In this document: positions 1 to 12,394 of the stretch, piece by piece | Layout of the letters: each line of letters begins with the position of its first letter | Numbering within the stretch: position 1 is the stretch's first letter | Assembly (NCBI GenBank): GCA_900708905.1 | Contig: CAADRB010000007.1 | Span: 2,049,014-2,113,013 of the forward strand | Length of the DNA: 64,000 nt | Origin: Hymenolepis diminuta | Taxonomy: Eukaryota > Platyhelminthes > Cestoda > Cyclophyllidea > Hymenolepididae | Direction: 5' to 3' | Position numbers and translations under genes: made by a program | Notes under the pieces: model-generated | Databases searched by the model: none | What the model was told of the DNA's origin: nothing | What the model saw: the letters and a program-made list of their open reading frames with translations, nothing else

Positions 1-77
1 GGAAAATATTTTATTATGCTCCCTATTATAAGAAGAGCTTACCTTGGAGAATATTCTCACTAAATATACTGACAATG

Positions 78-90
78 GTTCGAAACCCCA
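78..90 (+). repeat. Isolated B-box-like motif
   Basis: GGTTCGAAACCCC fits the polymerase III B-box consensus. It is flanked by TGACAAT/ATTGTCA arms. A similar GTTCGAAACCC lies near 50048. No tRNA cloverleaf forms around either. Confidence 0.25.
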
Positions 91-537
91 TTCGCAATTG
101 TCAATATGGCTAATAGTAACGAAAAGTTTTACCAAAACATTCATTAAATACTTATGCAATAAATGAATCATTATTGTTATTATTACATTTCCAGCAAAAT
201 ACCCGAAAATTTGCTACCTACTTTTTCTTGGGAATTCTCATTTCACTGAGTTTTTCCACGAACTTTCTGCTAAGTATGTTAAAGTATGAGAATTAAAGTA
301 GTTTAACCAATTATTAAATTATATTCTGGATTCAAGTAATCATTTCATTAATTTCTCATTCTCATATCAGAATTTGATCGGTAATTTTGGTGACTAATTC
401 ATCTCTCAAGTTTAGATTTCATTTTCCGGAAATCTTACCTCTTAATGATTTAAAATGCTTCCCACAAGTGGGAAACTTAATAGAAATTAACATATCCTTT
501 TGCTTTTAAATGTATTACATTCTCTCACATTTGAAAT

Positions 538-819
538 CTACCATGGCAGAGGAAATACAAAATAACCATTAGAATACACAGAATTATTATTTATTAGCAT
601 AATAGTTTGCCTTGAGTTAACTATAGTGAGCTCAGAAATGTTTAAAATGTCTTTTTTGGTATTCTCCACCCGCTCATAGCAGCAAGATGATACAAACGAA
701 TCAAAGTGGTACAACAAATCGTCCAATAAAATCAAGAGATTAGCAAACTTTGAATATCGCGAACATAAACTCACCCAGAAAACCAAGAACCAGGTCAGGA
801 AAATTAAACTTTGGTACAT
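538..819 (-). CDS. Candidate small secreted protein or first exon, up to 93 aa
   Basis: Not recognised. The frame starts at a true ATG nine codons after an in-frame TAG. Its first 19 residues (MYQSLIFLTWFLVFWVSLC) look like a signal peptide, followed by a mildly charged region with two adjacent cysteines. Codon 15 is immediately followed by GGTGAGTTTA, a near-consensus splice donor at 774/775, so the true coding part could be a 45-nt first exon (775-819) with the rest intronic. AT-rich DNA makes hydrophobic frames by chance, so confidence is low. Confidence 0.25.
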   Translation of the reverse strand: MYQSLIFLTWFLVFWVSLCSRYSKFANLLILLDDLLYHFDSFVSSCCYERVENTKKDILNISELTIVNSRQTIMLINNNSVYSNGYFVFPLPW

Positions 820-3800
820 TTTGAAGGTTCAAAGTATGTTTTACTAACTCAGTTCTTTTAGAATTAAAATTAACGAAGACCTTTGACTTTCTGACTTCAC
901 TGACCCCATTTCATCCCTTACTAGACTACAGCCCCATTATTAAAACTCATTCGGACATTTTCATTGCACTCTGCATTAATAACCTCAATAAAAGAATATG
1001 ACGTTGGGATTCCTCATTTATTGAAACGAGGCAGAACTCACGATTTTCACATTTTGTTATGAAATGCAGAGGCAAATTTGACAAATTTTGTGATAATTAT
1101 TCAAGCCCAAACTCTATTTAACAAGACAATTTCCTATCAGCGTCTGCTACATGTAGTTTTAAATACTTCAACGATCTTTCAGACAAGTTTGCACAAATAT
1201 GTGAATTTCAGTTGACATGGGAGAGGACATCGAGCCAGGGTAATTGTAATATAATATTGCAAAATTTTTCCGCACAGCAGGTATACTAATCCACTTGTTC
1301 CGAACGGAGCATTTAATCAATCTAGTTTATTTTCAAGATAGTTGTAAATTTTTTTTCCTTAATAAATATTGTTATTGTGTCTATTTACACAAAAAACCAC
1401 ATCCAAGATGTGATTTAGACAAGAGGTGTGTATCTTTCAATATCACTTCAAATGTGGAGAACGACACAATTTGGGGGATTTCGATTCAAAAACCAGAATT
1501 TCTATAAATATTTCAGTAACATTTGGGGTCTTTTGTCGTTAAAAACTTAATTTCTTGAGATTCATTCAAGTAGGCCGTCGGAGATTAAATCTCACTGAAG
1601 GTGGGTGAAATTGTGAAAGATATTGAAATCGTTTACACTTTCTCAATCTCATCCAGGTCAGACTGGTTCGATATTAGAAGAAAGCCTATCCAAACTGACC
1701 GAGCCTAGAATGTTAATGTTGATACTACTCCCATTCTTGGGGTTACAGAATTGTTAGTTAGCATAGACGAGCGTGATTTTTCCTTTTAATGCTAACTTAC
1801 AGGATTTTAACCTAGCTGAACTCACTACACTTCACCCTAGGTTATGTCCTTTGAAAAGCTTTTATATTTGAAAAAATTTTTTGATTTGTTAACCTTTTAA
1901 GTTTAAAGGAAAATAAGTAATCAAAAGTATGGCCATTTCTATTTGATGATCAAAATTTCTCATTATATTTATAAATCGGGCTCTATTTGCCAAGCCACTT
2001 AAAAACTGCTTTCTAAATTTTATTTTTGACGTGGAAATGACAGAAGGAAGATACATTGATCAAAAAGTGCGATGAGTAATTATTTTGCCTTGAATGAGCA
2101 TTTAATACCTGAGTTAGCGAACACACTAACAGTTAACAGTTCTCCGCAAAATTGGTGCCAAGCTCATAGAGGAAAGCCTCATCCTGGGTGGAAGAGTAGC
2201 AGCCCGGAGTCCCTCTAATAAGGGGCTGTTAGATCTTCCCTCGACTTATGTACATGCTGATATTTCAGAAATTTGAAATCGTCCTAACTCATCAGAAACC
2301 ATATATCCATCAAAAAGATATTTTGACCCAAGGAGCTCTGCAAACACATCAAAGAATGACTTAAAACAAAAATTTTCCAAGATAAAGATTTACTGAGCCA
2401 CGAATTTTAACTTTAAATATTTTATACACATTAAAAGTAATAAAGGTCAAGCTTCTTCAGATATACGGTCTTATTTATTTTGTTAATTACTATGTAATCG
2501 AGGACTCGATTTGCGTGGTCACGACATCTACTTAATAGTGAAGATTTTATCCCTGGATTGGATTTCGCATACTGAAGCAAAGAATGTTTTAGATACCCAT
2601 AAAACGTGCTCAGAGTATAATTTACTGGTATGTGAGTTCAGTTGAGATAGAAATGATAAAATGTTGAGGGTACTTTATTTTGCTCCTCGAATTTGCAAAT
2701 ATCAAACGTTCTATTATACCATTAAATTTAACATTCCTTGCGAAATATTCAAGGATTTTAGCGCATCGATAGCTTGGCGATGATCTTTATTACTCAAAGG
2801 AAGGCAAACTACTCTTGCTTACAGTCTTTAAACATGGACTGTCATCTGAATGAATGTAATGGCAAGAGTCCGATAAGTTACCTACAGCAGAGTTCACTAT
2901 TAACCATCTTTTCCTACAATAATTGAACCTGAATGAGTCCAGAAATGAGTCAAAAGGTGGACTCATACACTTTTGTTGAATTGTTTTTTCGCTGAAGAAC
3001 AGTTTCTTTTCGCTTATCTCATTAAGCTAAGAGTACAATACCGCTATTGCAGAATTAAGGAGGGTTCTTGAAATAACCTTTACTTTGGTATTTCATTAAT
3101 AAGGCATGTCAAGTAGTTTCACAACTATCGGGAAATTGGGTTTTATTGTGAATAAATTTTAAAAGAACTTCTTTTAAATCCGAAAAGTAGTTATTTTTAG
3201 GAAAAAAGGGATGCGAAATAATTTTTCAATAATTAGGGGTTGATACTTTTGTCGAAAATATAGTTTTGATCCATTTTAAAGAAACCAAAGTCGCCATCTA
3301 AAGTGATTAACAGACTAAGTGAGGTTATCATGAAACCGTTCCTCATTTAAGACATTCCTAAAATAGCATTCAGAAAGTTTGAGAACAGAAGACTTAAACC
3401 TAATCTGATTATTATGAGGAAGTTCGTCTTGAGACCATAGTATTACAGGACCATGATGGATAATGAGATTGCTACTGTGAAATCCCTCATGGCTACAACG
3501 CTTGCCAAAGTCGATTGCCATCTCTCAAACTGCAAAAACTCAATGCCTCTGGAAAACTCGCACAAGAACAGGGAAAGATAACATAACCAGATGTAAGTAA
3601 AAGTTTACATGAAATATGTAATATTTTAGCACTCTGGAAGAAATAACTGCTTTACAAACCTAACGATCAATCCACTTTGAAATGTGTCAACGATTTTAAA
3701 AGACAAGGACAGTTGTGAGAAGTTGATTGCTTATTCCCACGTTAGATAAACAGCTACTCTATTTTTGCGAAACCTTTATTTCAATCGTAAAGAGTAAAGA

Positions 3801-5130
3801 CTGGTATACTTAATAAATACTCGAAAGTAGCAAAAACGTCAGCAAATATTCTTGATTCTGAGCTGGGTGCTAAATAAGTGAAAATCCCGAAATATAAAGA
3901 AGAAATTGAGTCCTCACTGAAGAAATTTCAAAATAAATTTCAAAGCCACTTTTAATCGGAGAAAAAAGAAAATTGTGCAAAAAATAAAAACTGCCCATAT
4001 TTTAAGATTCCACTTAAACTCTTATTATATATTAATATTATTATTGTATCTTATATATTATTACTTTTTAAATTAATTACTAAATGAACGAAATGTTAAA
4101 CAACTTTAAATTTTGGAAGTCAAATGGGATTGTCAACATTTGAGAATTCAAAACTTGATACATTTCACTCTGCATTACGTTTTTATGTGCGAACTAGGCT
4201 TTGATGAACCGGTAATAAAGTAACAATTTGGGATTTTTGCATGCCCTTTGTACCTCCCTCCGATCAAAGCATCATGATAAAAGGTTTCGACCGGACTCTA
4301 ATTAAATAAAAAATAGTATTTTAATAGGGTGATCAAACAAATTTTCTTTTCTAAACTTTCTATAACAGCTTTCTGAATGCTAAAAGGAGTAATTAGACTG
4401 GTAAAGATTAAATGAGAAGAGCCTAGCAGTATTCAAACAGACCTTTTTAAGTTTATGCTCACCGAAATGAACTTAATTTCATACTTTTGCAGAACGTTCT
4501 CAAATAACATCTAGTCAACATCAGTAAATGCTATCAGTAAAAATCATGTCTTTGACGCGACCTTAGGATTGAATAGATATATTAAAACACTCATTTTTAA
4601 GATTTCACCTCCAAGTTATGGTTTCGATTTCATTTTCGTACAATGCTGTAGGAAATGAAACACCAAGGTATTAAACCTTAACTTCAGTTGCACCTTCATT
4701 TTTCTGCTTTGCAATATGATGTTAAGCAAACTATTTCTAATACTGTAGCAAACGAAACTCGCTGAAGACAAAAATAGGGGATTAAAGAATTTAGCTGAAA
4801 AAAGTTTGATCTGAAAAGAGGTCTAAACCGATGGCAAATCCCACAAGGATTTCGTCTTAATATGGGATTTGTGTTCGTGATTTTCCTCATGAAGTAAAAA
4901 ATGTTAAACTTAACAAATAAAATCAGCGATTGTTTGATCACAGTAAATTAAGACATATTTACAAGTCGGTAAATTGGTCTTGGCAGCAGACTTTAACTTG
5001 GATAATATTAACTTGAGTGGTCTATATCCGATTCTAGGTTGCAATTCACCAGAATAGTTTGTGACCTTTTTCCTCCAGGCCAGTTAAGTATTCTTTTCGA
5101 GTTCATCATGAAAAGCATTCACAATTCCCA
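820..5130. other. Gene-free stretch
   Basis: AT-rich sequence with no open frame or splice pattern I would support. A short stretch near 2195-2220 weakly resembles the SINE-like family. Confidence 0.5.
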
Positions 5131-5270
5131 ATTTTGGTAGGAGAATATCTCTTGGAGCCGCTCTCATGAGAAATTTTGTTATTAGTTCCATTGGCCAAAA
5201 GTAACCACTGCTGCTGGCCATCCACTTTATTGTGAATGAACGAGCATTGATCCCGTGAACTACGATGTCT
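5131..5270 (-). repeat. SINE-like repeat copy 1
   Basis: Shares with the other copies the block ATATCTCTTGGAGCCGCTCT followed by TGAGAAA, and about 80 bp away a B-box-like stretch that reads GTTCACGGGATCAATGCTC on the minus strand. Boundaries are approximate. Confidence 0.45.
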
Positions 5271-6117
5271 CATGTTGACTTTTATCATCCTGTAAGTATC
5301 CAAAGTGTTTGACCAATTGTCAAAATTGATAAATTGATCAATAAGTTGCGGATGTCACGATCATTCGGAGAGCCAAGAGAAAACTCTCAAATTCGAGCAC
5401 TGAGACATTGGAATATGAAAAATGAACAATATCCCAAAAGAATAAAAAGCGTTCAATTTGAATCTAAAGAAGAAAATTTGTAAGGTCTTTTCGATGTTCT
5501 GCTTTGAATTCTACGACTACTTGATCATACCTATGTTGGACCGCTTCCCTGTTCCCTGCATCCATATGTTTCCTGGTGACTAAATGTGCATCAGTTCATG
5601 CTGTCACATTTGGTATATACATTTTTTGGTATACATATATTGTTTTCATTTTCTCACTGATTCTTAATCTGCTAATAAACTGTGATAATTTAAATTAATG
5701 GCTTTAGCTTTGATTTACTTCTTAGGACAAATCGGTTAAAAACGGCCGACCCTATAAAAATTCGTCTGTTTCAATTCTTCACAGAATCACAAAGTGCCCT
5801 CAAGATGGCCGCACAGTATTTTTAAATGCGGTTGGAAGTCCTTGCACCCCATGTGAGAAATTCTGACTGTTGGCTTCCCCCGCCGAGTAACCAAGAGGAC
5901 ACAACCGTCAAAAATAACCTTCACATCCGTATGTAGATTCTTTTATAATGAAATCACACGTCTTTGAAAATGAACAGGATTACGTGAATTCATTTTGACA
6001 ACCATCGAATTCGTGATCTCTAACAATGTAGAAGAGCTTGTTAAACACAGACCCCCAATATCGACATAAAATGAAACTTTAAGGGTCCACTATCGGAAGT
6101 TTTCACAGTACTTAAAT

Positions 6118-6262
6118 TGGGTGGAGGAAAGATATCCTGGGGCCGCTCTTACGAGAAACTCATATTCTACCGCCTCTCTTGTTGGCCTATTGATCATCCA
6201 CATCACTAGGCCTGCACAGATGGCGATTAATCTCGTGACCTCTGACCTAGTGGAAGTCTTTG
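6118..6262 (-). repeat. SINE-like repeat copy 2
   Basis: Carries GATATCCTGGGGCCGCTCTT, then GAGAAACTCATATTCTACCG and CCTCTCTTGTTGGCC, followed by TCTCGTGACCTCTGAC. These match the other copies in order and spacing. Confidence 0.55.
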
Positions 6263-9200
6263 ATCTTGCTTGCTTTATCTAGAACCTTGGAACTCATCTC
6301 TCCTCTTTAATAAAATAAATACAATCTGTAAATTTAGTGAATGCTGATGGCACTAAAGGCTAGGAGTTTAGGACCCCCCTTTCCGAAATAGCTAAAATTG
6401 GGCTAACTATCCTCTATGTTCAAAAATTTTTCTGGGCCATCTTAACTTTGGCAAGAAATACTCATTATACTCCTAGCAATTATTTCAGTTTTTTTTTTCA
6501 TTTTAAATTTCAGTTTTAATATACAACTTATTGGCAACCTTCTTCCCATTTTAATTAAGTATATCTCCAAGTACTGGCTGCTTTTTCAGTTATAAAGAAG
6601 CCATCTCCTTCTTCTAAATCATAGAGAACAATGATAAATTTAAAATTATTCTATCTTTTCTTGTTATTTAGACTTAATCCAAATTTTCCCTGAGTAAATA
6701 TTTCTTTTATTTCTCAAAGAAGGCGCTGCCACGTCACCCTGCCGAAATAAGTTCCATGGCCTTTTTTGAACATAAGCTCTTACTGTATACATTTTGACAA
6801 GAAAATAGAGGCCAGTCTATTCTGACAGACCCCTGAACTCTATTCCGTCCATCTGATAAAACTGCTTTCTCTTTTAAGCAGTACGCTTGGCATACAGACA
6901 GAATGCGCATTAAAATAAACATATCATCTAAGAGTATCTGATAAGAACAAACTTAAGGCGCTCCTAAACCATTCAGAGAAGACTAATCCTAGGTCTACGA
7001 CCTTTTAAAGCCATGTTATGTTAAGAGCAGATACCTCTGCGGAATCCTGTGGCGAATATTCTTCTTTGGCTTATGACTACTTCCTTGTTCTCCTAATTAA
7101 AAGCATCTTTTGGATAATTAGTACTATAGAGAACTAGAAACAATGATTACATTAAGCTATGGCTAAGGCAAATCAATCAGAAAAGTTTAGTTTAACTAAT
7201 TTGTCGTGATCGAAACAGTGAGAAGGGAATTCTTGCAGAAACGGTGAAGTAGTAGGTCGGTAACTTTATGCGAATATTCGCAAGATAAGAAAGTAGCACT
7301 CTGTACTGTTAACAGGATCACTATTTTTCAAGCTTTTAAGTGTTACATTTTCTGTTGCTTTGAGTCTCATAAAAGACACGGGTGGTTGAAACGCCATATA
7401 TCAGAGCGTTGAAATTAAATTCAATATGAGCCTCTTGAATAGATATTTTTAAATATCAACAGCGCATATTCTTCTGAGCTAAGTAATGAAGAAGCATAAT
7501 TTCCATAACTCATGGCCAAATCTGCTTAAATTATTCTCAAATAATATGATTAGTCACGTGTCCGAATAGTACGATGTATAGAATCTTCTTGCTCAAATGG
7601 AGATTAAAAGCCGCCTTAATGTTATTTCTCGGATACTATTTTCATGACAGGTCTTATTAAAAATGGAAATATCTGGTTAATAAATAAATTTGCAAAACTA
7701 AGTATATATGGTTTACTTATGCAAATTACCTTTTTTAAGCTACTTATTCTCACGACCTTAGTAACGGCCTTGAGTTGATTAGCAACCCAGTGTACTCTAA
7801 CAAGTGACCTTAGAGAACTTGAAAGTCTACTTTCCTCCTGGGACATGTTTTAGTAGGTCATTATTTGTAATTTATAATTTCACATTTATTTTTATAAAAA
7901 ATTCCGGATAGAGAGAAAAATCGTTCACTTCCGATTAGATTTATCAGGCTAGGGGTGATCATCTTAGTTAGGCAGTAAGTCATGGTATTTGTGGAGTAGC
8001 CCCCAATTAGGTTCACATAACTCTTAACTTCTAGACACTGTGGGAATAACTATGCATGCTTAGTTGACAATAAACTTCATTCAAAGCTATAAGGAGTGGC
8101 TTCAGCTTAGAGAGAGACTATAAGTACTTTCCATACTGTACGAACTCCGCTATCACGACATAGGACTTCGTTGAAGTCAGTAGCAGAATAGGTATTGAGG
8201 GAGGACAGAAGAAAGGCGACTGTCTTGCAACTAATATGATTAAAAGCGATTAAGAGGAGAGTAATGCTTGATATGCAGGTGTTAAATAGCGGGGAGCAAG
8301 GGAGAGCAGAATCGATAAATCGATGGATAAGTCATACGCTGAGCAAGTGAAATAGTTAGAAATCGATAAGCAAATCACGATAAAAGATAACGGAGTTAAG
8401 GGATAAAGTTACTTTATTCCACTTCCTTTATATCAAGCAAAGATGTTTTTCGATATGTTTGGTGAATAATGCAATTATTATTTGTAGAATTTAGCTCATT
8501 AGGTGCAACGTTAAGCATATTTAAAATTTTAAGTCAAATTTGTTCCAAATGAAATGCTAACTGAAATCTCATGAAGGCAAAGAAACAGCTGGTGAAGTAC
8601 AGGCAGAGATTAAGATCAAATTCACTTTTTATTCAGATTCAATCAAAATACTTTAATCCTTTGTCAAGTTCTTCTATAGAACTTGTCTAATATTTTTTTC
8701 CTATTTTAAGGTAGATGATGACAAATTACAAAATATTTAGAACATTACACGACAGATAGTGTAAGGCGTGATAATTAACTGTTAAAATATTGACAGAAAA
8801 GTCCCCTCCGAGAAAATGTGCCACAACTGACAATGTGTAGGCTTAATCTCTGTGAAGGTCTTCACGGAAAGATGCTTTATTATTAAGTTTTGAATGGTCG
8901 AAAATGGAAAAATTAGTAGGAAAGAGTAGTGTGATTTGGACGCTGAATTCTCCTCGAATACTTAAACAGCAATCATAATTGAAAGCCCTGGAAAAACGAG
9001 GAATAGTCTACTTGGATGTTCGATGTCATTTACAATTCTAAATTTATATGTGATGAGAAGGCACTGACGAATTGGTCATTGTAAATGGATAGACAGTCGA
9101 CCATCTGGCAGACTTCCTTGTCCTATGGATGACTAAATTAAAACCAAAATGAAAAGTGGATGGTTGCAAAATCTTATGAAATCGTGCCATCTGAAATTGT

Positions 9201-12200
9201 GCTATAATGAGAATACGGATTTAATTGATTATGTAACATAAAAATATATCTGAAGGTAGCCTGACGATTTCAGAGTCCGATTCAAGTAGGGCTCTTGATT
9301 GTTTGACTTATCCCTCCTTCTAAATCCATTAGCTATTTCTTAAACTACCATCCATAATTGACTCTAGGAACAGTTTTAATGAAAATGCAATTGAACTCTC
9401 TTCCATTAAACCCAGAATCAAGCGCATTTGTCACCCAATATTCTTGTAAAATAAAACCGCCTTAGACTACTCATATATCTCGCACTCCAGAGGTCTAAGG
9501 AAAAAAAATCGTCTGTCGCAATTGGAGAAACTGGGAGATATTTCCTCTTGAATATCAAAATCCTAATATTTTGTTTTATCTCCTCTTTGATCGGCGTAAT
9601 ATTGAAATCAACATATCTCCCTTTCTAAATTAATATATCTGTTCATTTATAAGTATTTACCTTAAAAATACTTATTATATAGTATTAGTAATTATTAAAT
9701 ATTTACTCATTATTCTATTCGCACAAGCGCATGTATACCTATAGCCGTGAGGAAATAGTTCGGAAGGTGTGAAGATTTAGTCGATAGAAATATGGATATT
9801 TACTTCTTCTCAGCTCGGGAGAATTAATATTGATTCTCCTTTCAAAGATCTTTTGAAGAGACCGGCATTGAACCTGATGCTAATGTCATGGACTAAATTC
9901 TAATATGTAGCATCTCAAACACTCTAATTGCAAAACAGCCGGAAATTTGGCACAGGATGTCCTTTTTCGTCATTGTGTCTATGGCAAAGTGAGCCCGTCG
10001 ATAGCATAAGAGTATCGTCCTATTTTTCATAAACATTTGCATACGGACGATAGCGCCACCGTCTTCACCTGAATTCCCTTGGGGTGGAGATTTACTTGTT
10101 TTAGAGACAAGATGTGACGTCGTTGGTTGTTTTAACCATGACAGTTTGGTCAAACCAAGGGCAGGCATTTTTGTAATTGAACATAAACATCAGCCAGCTT
10201 TAAAATTAAACAGAAAAAAAGGAGTTACTCACCTTAAACCACAACATAGTTTCAGGGAAAGATGTCTGCACATGAGCCCTCAATATTCGGTGACAAACAT
10301 ACGATATATATACACCGCACTGGTGCGGATAAGTGATTTCATACAGAGTGGGGACTTGTGGATCCATTCTGGACCGGGGCAACAACTCATGATTGACGTC
10401 TGTGCGTCATGTCTGCCGTCCCGTATCTTGTATTAAGAAAAAAGGGACGTTAAAAAACATCTCGCCTCCTCTACACTAGAACAAAATCAACCCTCGGCAA
10501 AATCGTAGAGATGAGGCTTAAATGGGGCCCTTTGATCCATATGGACACCTGGAGTTAATGCATTTGAGGCTACTTAATGAAGTGAGTGTTATTTTATTGG
10601 AAATGGACTATTTCTTTTATAAAAATATATGTATTAGTTTTATCAGAAGTGTAGACGAATATATCGAATAATGAAGCAAAACTTCAGATGACAGACGACT
10701 GTAGCCATTTTGATTGGACTGGAAAATGAATATTACCACTGTATTTTATTTTATTATTGGCCGCAGTAATACAACAAATCACAACTTTTAATTGTGGGAA
10801 GCAAGTGACATCGAATGACAGTAATTCTATCAAATGATAAATGATATTAGTGATAATGGTAATCAGATAAAATTCCGAAAATTCTACTTTTGTTGAATGC
10901 AGGCTTCGATAATAGAATGCAAGATGCCCCTTAGTCCGAGATATTTTAAGATGATAGGTTTGGTCAGAATTTTTTTTGAGGCATATTGACATGATATCAC
11001 TTTTCATTATCCCAGCCACTTATTTCATGAATCAGTTTTGATTTGTTTGGTAGTGAAAGAAACTGCTTGTCTGTAACAAACCGGGTTCCGATATAATAGG
11101 TGGTTGCTCCCACTCCATCATCATAGTTATGAAGCTGTTATTATTCCTGGAACCTGCAGGAAAGAATGGATGTTTTTCTCCTTTAAAAATTCGAAAATTT
11201 TCCCAGAACTTCATGTAATTAAAAAGGAGTGGAATTGAGGTTAGTGAAATGATGCTCGCAATTTACTAATATTTTTGGTTCCATGTTTAAGTTTTCGTTT
11301 TGAAACCTATTTCGACATATTATCAGCAACGCATATTTACACACAGTTTATAAAAAAATCAATTAATTGACCTTTGGATAAAAATAATAAACGAAAATAA
11401 TAAACAAAATTTAATTTTAATGTTTTAATTAAAGTAGACTAAATATTTTTACAATTTAATTTTTTTCAATATTTTGCTCTTAATAAAGTTACCTCCCAAG
11501 AAGTTGGAATGTGAAATATGTCGAAAATCGGATCTCTTCGAAATATTCAACTGTTACTTGAATGCTTCATACCTATTTAAAAACAGCCCCTCGGGATTCT
11601 TACCGAAAATAAAGTTTATATAAAATCAGTAAAAGTGGAATAAATCTGTTCAATTGAAATTCAAAAGTTCATAACAGACCGGAACTGTTGAGACTTAAAA
11701 TCCCTGTTAGTGGACCGAAGACTAGTGGAATTAGAAGGACAGACTCGTGATCAGCTTTATCAAACCACCGCATCTTTATAACCCCTTTCTATTTCATTGA
11801 TCCCTCCGCAAGGCCAGCGTTACGTCTTATCAACAATTTGATCAGCTTAGTTAGAGCAACATAAGTATAGATTAGTCAGCCCAAAACCGATCGATAGAAC
11901 ATAAAATAGTCTACTTGAACTACAGCTCTTTCACGACCTTAAAACATTCCCCTTAAATGGGTAGTTGTACCAGAGTTTAGTTTATTCGCTATCGCTATCT
12001 ACAGATAATAAGGAAATCGGGGTATTTTACAACTTCATACACAGCCACATCATCTCTAAGTTTCTTTAAATTACAAGTGCGAAAATTTTAATATCATAGT
12101 GATCACTTTTATTCTCAATAATCGGTCTAATTAATTTTCTTGTCTTCTAAAATCTACTAGAAATGAGACGCCGCTGCTTCTTTTATCGCCGTGGTGACAA

Positions 12201-12329
12201 ATAATAGGTGTCGGACATATGACAGTTCCCCCACACTTTAGACATTCACCTACCAAACAAAACTCTTCCAATCTGCACCCCAAATACAATACTAACAACA
12301 AATGGAAGAGGATGGGTGAGTTTTCATAT
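6263..12329. other. Gene-free stretch
   Basis: No supported gene. The frame at 10684-11019 (111 codons, minus) is the longest here but has AT-driven composition and no recognisable motif. The interval 9.95-10.42 kb is GC-richer and may be an old repeat. Confidence 0.45.
10315..10328. other. Perfect GC-rich inverted repeat
   Basis: CCGCAC-TG-GTGCGG in a locally GC-richer stretch (about 9.95-10.42 kb), preceded by TATATATAC. The stretch may be an unidentified transposon remnant; the overlapping open frames on both strands are not recognisable. Confidence 0.3.
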
Positions 12330-12335
12330 TTTATA
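12330..12335 (-). terminator. Possible poly(A) signal of the 12.4-14.6 kb gene
   Basis: TATAAA on the minus strand, about 60 nt beyond the stop codon. It is a variant of AATAAA; no canonical hexamer is closer. Confidence 0.3.
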
Positions 12336-12394
12336 CAAAATAAATATGTAATATGACCCGGTAGGGTGACGTTTTTGGGAGTTAAAAATTAAAG

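Noticed and set aside
78..90. B-box-like GGTTCGAAACCCC as a possible tRNA gene.
   Set aside because: No A-box or foldable cloverleaf around it; kept only as a motif.
2275..2302. The minus strand reads CTGATGAGTTAGGACGATT, reminiscent of a hammerhead ribozyme core.
   Set aside because: The conserved GAAA is GATT and stem II would be only about two pairs, so a self-cleaving ribozyme is not supported.
9764..9773. AAGGTGTGAA matches the T-box half-site exactly.
   Set aside because: Short motif expected by chance in 64 kb and not near a gene start.
10684..11019. Longest unexplained open frame outside genes, 111 codons on the minus strand.
   Set aside because: Composition follows the AT bias, no domain or signal is visible and no splice or poly(A) context supports it.
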